DNA of 64,000 nucleotides from Actinomyces sp. (GTDB lineage: Bacteria > Actinomycetota > Actinomycetes > Actinomycetales > Actinomycetaceae), in assembly GCF_030530635.1 (NCBI RefSeq), contig NZ_JAUMUL010000003.1, positions 62,001 to 126,000 of the forward strand, in the 5' to 3' direction. The position numbers and the translations under genes are program-made. Positions 34,998-43,230 of this stretch are shown piece after piece (the first letter of the stretch is position 1; the number at the start of each line of letters is the position of its first letter). The notes under the pieces are model-generated. The model was given only the letters and a program-made list of their open reading frames with translations, searched no databases and was not told where the DNA came from.

Positions 34998-36379
34998 GCG
35001 GAGTGCTGGTGATTGTCGGCACGGGGGATGAGGATGCGGTCGCCAGAACCCGGCGCAGTTTCGCAGGAGCCTCTCGGCCGCAGGATGCCCTGGAGCTCGG
35101 GCGTTGGGGCGAGGAGTTCACACGGGTCGGCGATCAGCGCCGCTACCTTCTCGGTCTAGGGGCCGGTGATGAACTCGAGGCCGGGGCGCTGGAGGCATTG
35201 GAACGGTTTGCGACGGATACCGGCGCCGGTGTGGTGACCGCCGACAGAATCGAGCAGGGGGTGATCCGTCGCTGCCAGCGCTGGTCGGAACGATTGTTCG
35301 AGCAGTTTCCCTATACGGGCAGGGCCCTGTTGGTCAGATGCGATGTGTATGCGGCGGCGATGGACGCGGGGCTGGCAGAGGCGAGTACGGAGTGGGACGC
35401 GCAGCTGCGTCTGATCGACGCCGCGGACTTGGTTGCACACTGCCCGATCATTGCCGTCCAGCAGGCGACCCCTGTGGTTCGCGGCGGCGTCGCTGATCGT
35501 CTAGACGCCGTCAGAGCTCACCTGTCCCGAACCGGCGAGCCCGGCAAGGTCCTGGCGGGTCCTCTCGGAATGCCGCTGGTGCGCGCACGCGATGCTTCGG
35601 CGCGCGTCTCCTTGATCCTGCCCACGGCCTTCGCCTGCCGTCAATTGAGCGACGGCGCCGAGCGAGTGCTGGCCGATGTAGCGGTGCGGGCGGTGCGCGC
35701 CACTACCACCGCCCCTGACCTGGAACTGGTTCTCATCGCCGACTCGGAAGCTGATGACGACGCCATCGAGCGGTGCGCGTCCGCTTGGAACGGGATCCAC
35801 GAGATCGTCAGGACCGAGGGTGAATTCAACTACTCGCACGCGGTGAACGCCGGGGTGGATGCCGCGCACGGCGACGTCGTCGTGCTGCTCAACGATGACG
35901 TCGAACCGCTTACCGAGGGTTGGCTGGACAGCTTGCTCGGGGCGCTGGGACGTCCTGGTGTCGCAGCGGTCGGAGCACGGCTGCTGTTCGATGACGGCAG
36001 GCTTCAGCACATCGGGATCGTGTGTCCGCCTCATGACTTACCCATGCACCCGCGGATCTTCGAGCCTGACGACCCGCTGCATCCCCTGGCCCAGGCGGAC
36101 ATCGAATACGCCGCGGTGACCGGTGCCTGCCTGGCGACGCGCCGCCGGGACTACCTTGCTGTCGGTGGTATGGACGAATCGCTGCCATTGAACTTCAACG
36201 ACGTCGACCTGTGCATACGGCTCGGGAGTCTCGGTGCGAGCATGTGTGTGAATAGCGTTCGGCTGATACACCGCGAGTCATCCACTCGGACGGCGGTGGT
36301 ATCCGACGCAGAACGCCGCGCGGCCGAGCGCTGGCAGAACCACGCGGTCGCGGATCCACACATCGAGTACTGGGGCTGA
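34994..36379 (+). CDS. GT2-type glycosyltransferase with N-terminal extension
   Basis: The N-terminal 195 residues of this 461-residue protein are not recognised and include acidic patches (GTGDEDAVARTRR). The GT-A core runs from VSLILPTAFACRQLSDGAER near 204. It has FNYSHAVNAGVDAAHGDVVV near 277, metal site LLNDDVEPLTEGWLDSLLG near 298, VTGACLATRRRDYLAVGGMD near 376 and NFNDVDLCIRLGSLG near 400, all typical of O-antigen GT2 enzymes with two-domain architecture. It is translationally coupled to the coiled-coil gene. The donor is unknown; rhamnose or a hexose are both possible. Confidence 0.82.
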   Translation: MSGVLVIVGTGDEDAVARTRRSFAGASRPQDALELGRWGEEFTRVGDQRRYLLGLGAGDELEAGALEALERFATDTGAGVVTADRIEQGVIRRCQRWSERLFEQFPYTGRALLVRCDVYAAAMDAGLAEASTEWDAQLRLIDAADLVAHCPIIAVQQATPVVRGGVADRLDAVRAHLSRTGEPGKVLAGPLGMPLVRARDASARVSLILPTAFACRQLSDGAERVLADVAVRAVRATTTAPDLELVLIADSEADDDAIERCASAWNGIHEIVRTEGEFNYSHAVNAGVDAAHGDVVVLLNDDVEPLTEGWLDSLLGALGRPGVAAVGARLLFDDGRLQHIGIVCPPHDLPMHPRIFEPDDPLHPLAQADIEYAAVTGACLATRRRDYLAVGGMDESLPLNFNDVDLCIRLGSLGASMCVNSVRLIHRESSTRTAVVSDAERRAAERWQNHAVADPHIEYWG

Positions 36380-36414
36380 CCGGCCCTCGCCTCCGGGAAC
36401 GAGTCGGATGCGGC

Positions 36415-36420
36415 TAGTAT
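36415..36420 (+). promoter_or_regulatory. Putative -10 box (TAGTAT) upstream of the 36450 membrane protein
   Basis: TAGTAT, in the context CTAGTAT, lies 29 bases before ATG 36450. It is followed by GAAAGG at 36437-36442 with seven-base spacing. The same heptamer occurs in the same role before 39357. Confidence 0.45.
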
Positions 36421-36449
36421 CAGGTGCCGTTGAAGCGAAAGGTGCCTAG

Positions 36450-37799
36450 ATGTCCTCATCTGTTGGATCGGTCCGTACCCGACTCACGGCCATGCCGAGT
36501 TGGGTGTGCTGGCTGCTCATCACCGTCCTGTTCGCCGTGCTCGCATCGATAGTGACAGCCCGCTACGTCTACGTGCATCCGGCTCTATCGCCCATCGACG
36601 AGTACAACTACGTGGACGCTGTCGACAAGGCCTCGCGAGGAGTCCTGGCCCGGGAGGGGCAGACCGTCGATGGCCTTGCCCGGGAGGCGGCGTCTTGCCG
36701 CGGTTTCGGACTCGAACAGGAGTCCGTGACGTATTCCGGGACGTGTGGCGTGGACGAGCCGCTAGACGTCTATCCCTGGAACGGCCATTCCACCGCCGGA
36801 GTCCACTCTCCGGTGTACTACTTCACAACTGCGTGGATGGCGAAGGCCATCATGGCGGTGCTTCCGGGGCTGTCGCTGATCACGGCCGCCCGTCTGACGG
36901 GGGCTCTGTGGCTGGCCGTAGGCATGCTGGTACTGGCATACCTGTTGCGGCGCGTGGGGGAGGCATCATGGTTGATGGTCGGCGCGTTGCCACTCCTGAT
37001 TGCCGCCATGCCGGGCTTCAGAGTCACGAACTCCTACATCAGCCCGGACGCCCCCAACCTTCTGTGCGGTTCCCTCGTTTTTCTGGCAGCGCTGCTGTAT
37101 GCCAAGCGGGAGTGGGCCTTGTGGCCATTTGTCGTCGTTTCGATGGTGGTCACTCTGGTGAAGTTCCAGAACTGCTTCGCGGTCGTTGCGGCGGTGATCT
37201 TCCTGTTGTGGTACCGGATGCGGCCTGGTGAGCCGGATAAAGGCGCTTCTGGATCGGAACAGCGATTACGGTTGCCTTTCGTACTGGTCCCGGTGGCTGC
37301 GGCGCTGGCCGTCGGCCTGGGCTGGATGTGGCTCAAGGAACAGTTGAGGGTGCCTTCTCAGCAGCTCACCGGGGATCCTGCCGGGCAGGTGGATCTGGCG
37401 CGTAGCCTGTTTTATGCGGACGACTCGCTGCTGGGGCTGTTCACCTCGAATTGGCCGGCCGCCACACAGGCGTCGGTGTTCCCGAGCCTGGCGTTGTGGG
37501 GGGCGATTGCGGCCCTGGTCGCCGTCGCCTGGCTGCTCCCCGGAGTCGAGCCGCTCCGGCGGCGCTTCGCACAGGCCGGGGCGGTGTCGCTGCTGGGGAT
37601 CGGTCCCGCCGTGAATGTCGCATTCGCCGCGGTGTTCGGCAGCGCCGTAGCCATGCAGCCGCGTTACGCAATGGTACTGATTCCCATGCTGGCGATTCCT
37701 GCCGCCTGGGCGTTGAGATCGCGGGGGGTGCAGATAGCTGTGGCAACTCTGGCGGTACTGGCCTACGTCTTCGGTGCATGGACACTCCACGTCAACTGA
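36450..37799 (+). CDS. Polytopic membrane protein, DUF2142/GT-C-like
   Basis: This 449-residue protein has about ten hydrophobic segments. After the first helix an outside loop has LSPIDEYNYVDAVDKASRG near residue 50 and GVHSPVYYFTTAWMAK near 122. TNSYISPDAPNLLCGSLVFL near 193 follows later. The DE motif after helix one and the SPDA motif are like those of DUF2142 and other GT-C transferases, which use polyprenyl-phosphate sugars at the outer face. The start is supported by GAAAGG seven bases upstream. The gene is monocistronic by appearance, with 149 bases to the next start. The substrate is unknown. Confidence 0.75.
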   Translation: MSSSVGSVRTRLTAMPSWVCWLLITVLFAVLASIVTARYVYVHPALSPIDEYNYVDAVDKASRGVLAREGQTVDGLAREAASCRGFGLEQESVTYSGTCGVDEPLDVYPWNGHSTAGVHSPVYYFTTAWMAKAIMAVLPGLSLITAARLTGALWLAVGMLVLAYLLRRVGEASWLMVGALPLLIAAMPGFRVTNSYISPDAPNLLCGSLVFLAALLYAKREWALWPFVVVSMVVTLVKFQNCFAVVAAVIFLLWYRMRPGEPDKGASGSEQRLRLPFVLVPVAAALAVGLGWMWLKEQLRVPSQQLTGDPAGQVDLARSLFYADDSLLGLFTSNWPAATQASVFPSLALWGAIAALVAVAWLLPGVEPLRRRFAQAGAVSLLGIGPAVNVAFAAVFGSAVAMQPRYAMVLIPMLAIPAAWALRSRGVQIAVATLAVLAYVFGAWTLHVN

Positions 37800-37934
37800 C
37801 GGCCGTGTGCGCACGACCACCCCGAACGGTTCCGGGTCACGTCCGTATGATCTGCAACCCACGGCTGTGTGCCGCTGGTCAGTCGCCGAACCTCGCTGTC
37901 GGCCCGACATGCATCCCAGCACCGGCACATATCG

Positions 37935-37940
37935 GATAAT
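37935..37940 (+). promoter_or_regulatory. Putative -10 box (GATAAT) close to the ugd start
   Basis: GATAAT ends eight bases before ATG 37949 and no Shine-Dalgarno is present. This again suggests transcription starting at or next to the start codon. The 149-bp gap upstream holds nothing else I can name. Confidence 0.45.
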
Positions 37941-37948
37941 CTGCCCGC

Positions 37949-39271
37949 ATGCGTATTTCGGTAATCGGTTGTGGGTACCTAGGGGCCGTGCATGCGGCGT
38001 CGATGGCCGAGTTGGGTCACACGGTGGTGGGAGTCGATGTTGACTCTCGTAAGGTCGAACTGCTGTCTCAGGGCAGGGCGCCCTTCTTCGAGCCCGGTTT
38101 TGAGGAGCTTCTGCGCCGTAACGTTGAGGCCGGTCGATTGACCTTCACCACCGACTACAAGGCGATCGCCGGCGCGCAGGTGCACTTCATTGGTGTGGGC
38201 ACCCCCCAGTCGGAGACCGGCGCGGCCGACCTCGCCTATGTGGATGCGGCGGTTGAGGGCATGCTGCCGCACCTGGGCCAGTGCGCCGACGGCGTCGAGG
38301 TCGTCGCTGGTAAGTCGACCGTCCCGGTCGGCACGGCCGCCCGCCTGGCCGAGCGGGTCGCTCCCGCCGGCGTCACCCTGGTGTGGAACCCGGAGTTCCT
38401 GCGCGAGGGCTTCGCCGTCAAGGACACCCTGGAACCCGACCGTATGGTTTACGGTCTGCCCAACGACGAGCGGGCCGCGGCGGCTGCGCAAGCGGCCCTC
38501 GATGAGCTTTACCGGCCCATCATTGAGGCGGGTAAGCCCCGTCTGGTGATGGATTACCAGACCGCGGAGTTGGTGAAGATCTCCGCCAACGCCTTCCTGG
38601 CCACCAAGATCTCCTTCATCAACGCCATGGCGCAGATCTGCGACGCCGCCGGCGCCGACGTAACCGCGCTGGCCGCCGCCATCGGTCTGGACGAACGGAT
38701 CGGCAAGCGGTTCCTGCGCGCCGGCATCGGCTTCGGCGGAGGCTGCCTGCCCAAGGACATTCGCGCCTTTCAGGCCCGCGCAAATGAGCTGGGTGTCGGC
38801 CAGGCGCTCGGTTTCCTCGCCGAAGTGGACAAGGTCAACGAGGCCGTACGCCATTCCGTGGTGGGCATCGCCCGTAGGCTGGTCGGTGAGGAGCTGGCTG
38901 GGAAGCGGGTGGCGATCCTCGGTGCGGCATTCAAGCCGGACAGCGACGACATGCGCAACTCCCCCTCCCTGGACCTGGCGCAGGAGTTCACCGACCTGTC
39001 TGCCTCGGTGGTGGTCATGGACCCGGCGGCCGGCCCGATCCTGGCCGACCGCGAGGACTTGCCCTACGAGATCGCCGGCAGCATCGAGGAGGCGCTGAAG
39101 GACGCCGACTTGGTTGTCTTGGGGACCGAATGGCAGCAGTTCACCACCTTCGACCCCGTCAAGGCGGGCGAGCTAGTGGCCCGCCGCATCGTGATCGACG
39201 GACGCAACGCACTGCCGCGCGAGGACTGGAAGGCCGCCGGTTTCACCTACGTTGGCATCGGACGGCGCTGA
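37949..39271 (+). CDS. ugd: UDP-glucose 6-dehydrogenase
   Basis: Ugd oxidises UDP-glucose to UDP-glucuronate with two NAD+. The 440-residue protein has MRISVIGCGYLGAVHAASMA at the N-terminus, VVAGKSTVPVGTA near residue 115, WNPEFLREGFAVKDTLEPDR near 148, and the catalytic GFGGGCLPKD with Cys266. KPDSDDMRNSPSLD near 330 is the second nucleotide-binding part. This set distinguishes it from the ManNAc dehydrogenase at 9241. The codon usage is cleaner and more GC-rich at third positions than that of nearby transferases. UDP-GlcA would be used in the polymer or converted onward, but no UDP-GlcA epimerase or decarboxylase is visible here. Confidence 0.94.
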   Translation: MRISVIGCGYLGAVHAASMAELGHTVVGVDVDSRKVELLSQGRAPFFEPGFEELLRRNVEAGRLTFTTDYKAIAGAQVHFIGVGTPQSETGAADLAYVDAAVEGMLPHLGQCADGVEVVAGKSTVPVGTAARLAERVAPAGVTLVWNPEFLREGFAVKDTLEPDRMVYGLPNDERAAAAAQAALDELYRPIIEAGKPRLVMDYQTAELVKISANAFLATKISFINAMAQICDAAGADVTALAAAIGLDERIGKRFLRAGIGFGGGCLPKDIRAFQARANELGVGQALGFLAEVDKVNEAVRHSVVGIARRLVGEELAGKRVAILGAAFKPDSDDMRNSPSLDLAQEFTDLSASVVVMDPAAGPILADREDLPYEIAGSIEEALKDADLVVLGTEWQQFTTFDPVKAGELVARRIVIDGRNALPREDWKAAGFTYVGIGRR

Positions 39272-39317
39272 CAGGCGTAGCCAGTGGGTTCCGCCCGCAG
39301 TGGGCGCAATGATCATC

Positions 39318-39323
39318 TAGTAT
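39318..39323 (+). promoter_or_regulatory. Putative -10 box (TAGTAT) of the GT2/DUF2304 operon
   Basis: CTAGTAT at 39317-39323 lies 33 bases before ATG 39357, with AGAGGA at 39346-39351 as Shine-Dalgarno. It matches the promoter-like box before 36450. Confidence 0.45.
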
Positions 39324-39356
39324 GAGCTACGCCTTCCGTCTTCCCAGAGGAGCCTC

Positions 39357-40124
39357 ATGCAGAGCAATGCGCCCCGTACGCTGGTCATCATGCCGGCGTG
39401 GAACGAAGAGGATGTCATTGGTTCCACAATCCGTGAGCTGCGTGAGACCGTCCCCTGTTACGATCTGCTCGTCGTGAACGACGGTTCGGATGACCGGACG
39501 GCCGAAGTTGCGCAGAGCGCCGGAGCGCTGGTCCTCGATCTGCCTTACAACCTCGGTGTCGGTGGGGCTATGCGTGCCGGATACAAGTTCGCCCGCCAGT
39601 TCGGCTATGACCGCGCGATACAGGTCGATGCCGACGGGCAGCATGATCCTCGCGACATCGACAGGGTCCTTGATGGCCTGAAGGCGGCCAACATCTCCAT
39701 CGGGGCTCGTTTCACCGAGGTCGGATCTTACGAGGCACACGGTCCGCGGCGCTGGGCGATGGTACTACTGGCAGGAATCGTCGGCCGCCTGAGCCGCACC
39801 CGGCTGACGGATGTGACGAGTGGATTCCGGGCGGCCGACCGGATAGCCATCGATCAGTACTGCCTGTACTACCCCGCTGAGTACCTCGGAGACACGATCG
39901 ACTCCCTCGTCATAGCGGTGCGTTCGGGTCTGGCCGTCAATCAGGTGGGGGTGTCGATGCGGCCGCGACAGGCGGGCAAACCGTCGAATAACCCCTGGAA
40001 ATCGGCGGTATATCTAATTCGATCCATGTTCGCTCTGCTCATCTCATTGACGCGTCGGCCCGTGGACAGGACGTCGCGCCGTCCCCTCGAGAACGGGAAA
40101 CGGAATCAGGGGGAGGTGCACTGA
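39357..40124 (+). CDS. Polyprenyl-phosphate-type GT2 glycosyltransferase
   Basis: This 255-residue enzyme is of the DPM1/GtrB-like GT2 group, but without the long C-terminal membrane domain. Landmarks are LVIMPAWNEEDVIGSTIREL at the start, LLVVNDGSDDRTAEVAQSAG near residue 35, LPYNLGVGGAMRAGYKFA near 62, metal site QVDADGQHDPRDI near 90 and LTDVTSGFRAADRIAI near 150. The product is commonly a polyprenyl-phosphate sugar. It is cotranscribed with a DUF2304 protein (TGATG overlap), a partner that recurs with such transferases in Gram-positive wall-polysaccharide clusters. The DUF2304 partner could supply the missing membrane anchor. Confidence 0.85.
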   Translation: MQSNAPRTLVIMPAWNEEDVIGSTIRELRETVPCYDLLVVNDGSDDRTAEVAQSAGALVLDLPYNLGVGGAMRAGYKFARQFGYDRAIQVDADGQHDPRDIDRVLDGLKAANISIGARFTEVGSYEAHGPRRWAMVLLAGIVGRLSRTRLTDVTSGFRAADRIAIDQYCLYYPAEYLGDTIDSLVIAVRSGLAVNQVGVSMRPRQAGKPSNNPWKSAVYLIRSMFALLISLTRRPVDRTSRRPLENGKRNQGEVH

Positions 40125-40537
40125 TGGGAGCCACACAGATTTTCTTCGTTGCTATTGCCGGCGTCATCATGCTATTCGTCATCTCGCTGTTGCGATCCCG
40201 CAAATTGCGGGAGAAGTACGCGGCACTGTGGATACTGGTGGGGCTCGCAATCCTGGTGCTGTCGCTGGCTCCAGATCTCCTGGGCGCCATTGCGGGCCTG
40301 CTCGGCATACAGGTTCCATCGAACCTTCTATTCGCTCTGGCGATCCTCCTGCTGCTGGGAGTGTCCCTGCATCTTTCGTTGGAGATCAGTCGCCTGGAGG
40401 ACGAGACCCGGGTATTGGCCGAGAACGTTGCAGTCCTCCGCCTGATCGATTCCTACTCGAGGCTGGACCGGAAGCTCGGCAGGCCCGGCGACTCACACCC
40501 CGGGCAGACAGACAAAGGTGATGAAGAGGACGAATGA
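40124..40537 (+). CDS. DUF2304 small membrane protein
   Basis: The 137-residue protein has three hydrophobic helices: residues about 5-22 (FFVAIAGVIMLFVISLL), 34-56 and 64-82. A coiled-coil tail follows (LEISRLEDETRVLAENVAVL) and ends in an acidic tip. This is the DUF2304 pattern (PF10066). Genes of this family sit next to GT2 enzymes in wall-glycopolymer loci. The overlap with the preceding GT2 (TGATG) and following GT2 (ATGA) indicates a coupled three-gene operon. A role as membrane anchor or partner for one of them is inferred, not proven. Confidence 0.85.
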   Translation: MGATQIFFVAIAGVIMLFVISLLRSRKLREKYAALWILVGLAILVLSLAPDLLGAIAGLLGIQVPSNLLFALAILLLLGVSLHLSLEISRLEDETRVLAENVAVLRLIDSYSRLDRKLGRPGDSHPGQTDKGDEEDE

Positions 40538-41289
40538 GTGGAGAACTGCCCCGAGTGAGCGTGTGCATGGCGACCTACAATGGGGAACGCTACGTTGAAA
40601 AGCAGATAGAGTCGATCCTGGCACAGCTCGGTACCGACGATGAACTCGTCGTCGTTGATGACGCATCGACCGATGCCACAGTGGAGATTGTCCGCTCCAT
40701 AAACGACTCCAGGGTTCGGCTGATGGCGCGTACGGATAATCGCGGTTATGTGCGGACCTTCGAGCAGGCGCTGCAACTGGCTCGGGGCGAATACCTCCTG
40801 CTGAGCGATCAGGACGACATCTGGACCGAGGACCACGTTCAGGTGCTCACGCTGGCTCTGCGGAAGCGTGGAGTCGCGGCGACCAACCTAGCCACACTGG
40901 GCGGGCCTCAGGCGATTCGGGGTCCATACGGCCAGTCCGACTGGCGCCTCAAGCCGCAGCGGCGCACTCATGGGATGCGTAACGTCATTGGTGTGCTGGC
41001 TGGGAATCTGCCGTACTACGGATGTGCTATGGGGGTGCGTGCCGAAACCCTTGCCGCCGGATTGTTGCCCTTCCCCGCATTCCTGAATGAATCCCATGAT
41101 CTGTGGATCGCCCTGTACGGCAACCTGCAAGGGTCATTGGCGCATTGCCCGCAGCGAACTGTGCTGCGGCGGTTTCACGAGTCGAATCAGACACCCAACC
41201 GGCCGCGGGGTGTGCGCGCCGCCCTGAGATCACGGTGGCTTTTGCTGCGCTGCCTGCGCGAACTGATTCGGCGTGGCGTGTGCCACTGA
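40534..41289 (+). CDS. GT2-type glycosyltransferase
   Basis: The protein has 251 residues with VSVCMATYNGERYVEKQIES at the N-terminus, LVVVDDASTDATVEI near residue 38 and metal site LLSDQDDIWTEDHV near 89. NESHDLWIALYGNLQG near 188 is the acceptor-side region. This combination is the typical rhamnosyl/galactosyl GT2 of capsule clusters. It lacks the C-terminal extension seen in some relatives and ends shortly after a basic helix. It is coupled to the DUF2304 gene by ATGA. The gene converges on the minus-strand transferase set, with 50 bases between stops and no clear hairpin. Confidence 0.82.
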   Translation: MSGELPRVSVCMATYNGERYVEKQIESILAQLGTDDELVVVDDASTDATVEIVRSINDSRVRLMARTDNRGYVRTFEQALQLARGEYLLLSDQDDIWTEDHVQVLTLALRKRGVAATNLATLGGPQAIRGPYGQSDWRLKPQRRTHGMRNVIGVLAGNLPYYGCAMGVRAETLAAGLLPFPAFLNESHDLWIALYGNLQGSLAHCPQRTVLRRFHESNQTPNRPRGVRAALRSRWLLLRCLRELIRRGVCH

Positions 41290-41339
41290 AGGACGTGAAG
41301 TGCGTCGGCTGTTTCGCCTGCACTCGGTGCACTCACGCT

Positions 41340-42308
41340 TCAGCAGGCGATGTGGCGCAGTAGTCCGGGTACCTCGGAGCGCTTGTGCAGCAGTGCAGCC
41401 GGGAGAAGCGTCGCGGCATGCAGGCGTGAAGTTATGTGTGCCCGTGCTGCACGCTCCGCGCGCGACCAGCCCATTTCGTCGAAGCGTTCGGCCTCCATGT
41501 GGAAGAAACGTCGTTCGTCTGCCAATCGCGACCCGCTCACTAGGGAAACTGATGACAGGCTCTGAGCGTGACGGCGGTAGCGGAAACAGACTTCGTCGGT
41601 GAGTACGAGCCGTGCGCCCCTGATGATGAGATCCACCAGCAGCCCGACATCCAGGATGATCTCGTACTCGTCCAGGAAATCAACGGCTTGCAGGGCTTCG
41701 GTGCGGAAGGCCAGACTCGGCCAGTAGAGCCAGTCCCCGTGCATGAGGCTGGTAGCCAGTGCCTGACCGCGCATCGTGCGCAGGCCGGTTCCGTGCGGCC
41801 GCATCACCCGCTTGACTCGGTCGCTCAATGGCAGATGTACGAAGCCGTTCTCATCGATGACCTCGACTCCCGGTTGGATGATCTCGACACCGGGTCTCGC
41901 CTCGGCCACGGACAGGATGGTTGAGACGTAGTCCCGCCCCAGCAGATCATCGCAGCCCATGAACACCGTGTATTCGGCCTCAGCAAGATGCTGGCATGCG
42001 CGAAAGTTCTCGATGATGCCCAAGTTCGTCTCGTTGCGGAGATAACGTACTCGGGGGTCTTGGAGGGACTCGAAGAACCCGGAGACGTCTCGCGGATAGC
42101 AGTCGTCCACAACCGTCAAGCGCCAACGGTCGTCGTTCTGGGCGAGAACGGAGCGCACCGCGTCATACAGGTAGTCCGGGTCGCCCCAGAAGGGTATGAA
42201 GATGTCGAGGGCAAGGGAAGAATCCACGTGCTGGGCATGCCCCACCGGGTGCCTGATGTTCGCCGGCCCGTCCTGAGCATCGCCGGGGCCGTGAGTGGTG
42301 TCATTCAT
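41340..42308 (-). CDS. GT2-type glycosyltransferase
   Basis: This 322-residue enzyme has DIFIPFWGDPDYLYDAVRSV near residue 34, LTVVDDCYPRDVSGF near 62, metal site FMGCDDLLGRDYVSTIL near 114, GDWLYWPSLAFRTEALQAVD near 190 and FRYRRHAQSLSSVS near 252. These are the usual GT2 stations, with Cys in the CDD metal motif. A basic C-terminal region follows. It overlaps the upstream transferase by eight bases and is the last gene of a three-gene minus-strand operon with a Wzx-type flippase. The donor is not assigned. Confidence 0.8.
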   Translation of the reverse strand: MNDTTHGPGDAQDGPANIRHPVGHAQHVDSSLALDIFIPFWGDPDYLYDAVRSVLAQNDDRWRLTVVDDCYPRDVSGFFESLQDPRVRYLRNETNLGIIENFRACQHLAEAEYTVFMGCDDLLGRDYVSTILSVAEARPGVEIIQPGVEVIDENGFVHLPLSDRVKRVMRPHGTGLRTMRGQALATSLMHGDWLYWPSLAFRTEALQAVDFLDEYEIILDVGLLVDLIIRGARLVLTDEVCFRYRRHAQSLSSVSLVSGSRLADERRFFHMEAERFDEMGWSRAERAARAHITSRLHAATLLPAALLHKRSEVPGLLRHIAC

Positions 42309-43230
42309 TTTCTTCTGCTTTCCGGGGCGTGCCGTCCAGCGCGCCCCTGCGGCCGGCGAGACCGTCCATCAGTCCACGCGCTGCGTGTGCCAGCCGACCG
42401 CGCCTGCCCGGAACCAGTGCAGTGACAATGATCAGGTGCCGAGCCTGCTTGCCGACAGCCTTGATACACCATCGTGGATGCTTGCGGCCGTGACGGCGCA
42501 CAAGTGCCACGAGGTTGCGTACCTGATAGTAGTAGCGGAACTCCGCGGCGAGGGTCAGCGACAAGTGCCAGGGTCCCAGGTTCGCGGTCACTGTCGTGCC
42601 GAGCTGGTGCTCGATCGACACGGGGGCGACAACGGGTACTGCCCCTGCATCCAGGGCGCGCAGGTAGAAGTCCGAGTCGACGCCGTCGATGAACAGGCCC
42701 TCCTCGAAGCCGCCGAGCGCCTGCCACAGCGCGCGGGTGACGAGCAGGCCGGACTGGATGGGCTCACCACCGACGACGATATGATCCCGGCCGTGGGTTC
42801 CGGGCAGGCCTCGGATGTTGCCCGCGGCCTGGGGCGCAACCATTCCTGCGGGAATGCCTGCCGCCCGTGCCGCGGCGAAGGTCTTGATCTGGGCTGCGAT
42901 GTAGCCCGGTGGCAGGAGGGAGTCCTGGTCCACAGTGAGCACGGCGTCGCAGGACAGACCGAGATGCCGAGCGCCTTCGTTGAGAGCGGCGGCTATGCCT
43001 CGGTTGTGGTCGTGGATAACAACATGCACGCCGTGTGCCCGGCAGTCGGCGAGGACCGCCCGTGTGGCTCCGGTAGCCAGCTCGGGCCCATCGTCGACGA
43101 CAACGATCTCATCTACCTGGCTGGTCAGGCTCTCCACCGTCCGGACGAGTCCGGGCCCCGGGGCAAAGGCGGTCACGACGGCGCCCACCCGGTCAATCCG
43201 GTCGGGCAGGTCAACGGCAGTCGCGCTCAT
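42301..43230 (-). CDS. GT2-type glycosyltransferase, rhamnosyltransferase-like
   Basis: This protein of 309 residues carries VGAVVTAFAPGPGLVRTVES near residue 14, EIVVVDDGPE near 38, HDHNRGIAAALNEGARHLGL near 68 and metal site LTVDQDSLLPPGYIAAQIK near 92. FEEGLFIDGVDSDFYLRALD near 165 and RYYYQVRNLVALVRRH near 220 follow. The pattern is that of RfbF/WbbL-like rhamnosyltransferases, so dTDP-L-rhamnose is the probable donor. ATG 43230 lies inside the last 20 bases of the flippase gene with GGAG upstream. The open frame extends further upstream only because it runs through the flippase. Confidence 0.82.
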   Translation of the reverse strand: MSATAVDLPDRIDRVGAVVTAFAPGPGLVRTVESLTSQVDEIVVVDDGPELATGATRAVLADCRAHGVHVVIHDHNRGIAAALNEGARHLGLSCDAVLTVDQDSLLPPGYIAAQIKTFAAARAAGIPAGMVAPQAAGNIRGLPGTHGRDHIVVGGEPIQSGLLVTRALWQALGGFEEGLFIDGVDSDFYLRALDAGAVPVVAPVSIEHQLGTTVTANLGPWHLSLTLAAEFRYYYQVRNLVALVRRHGRKHPRWCIKAVGKQARHLIIVTALVPGRRGRLAHAARGLMDGLAGRRGALDGTPRKAEENE

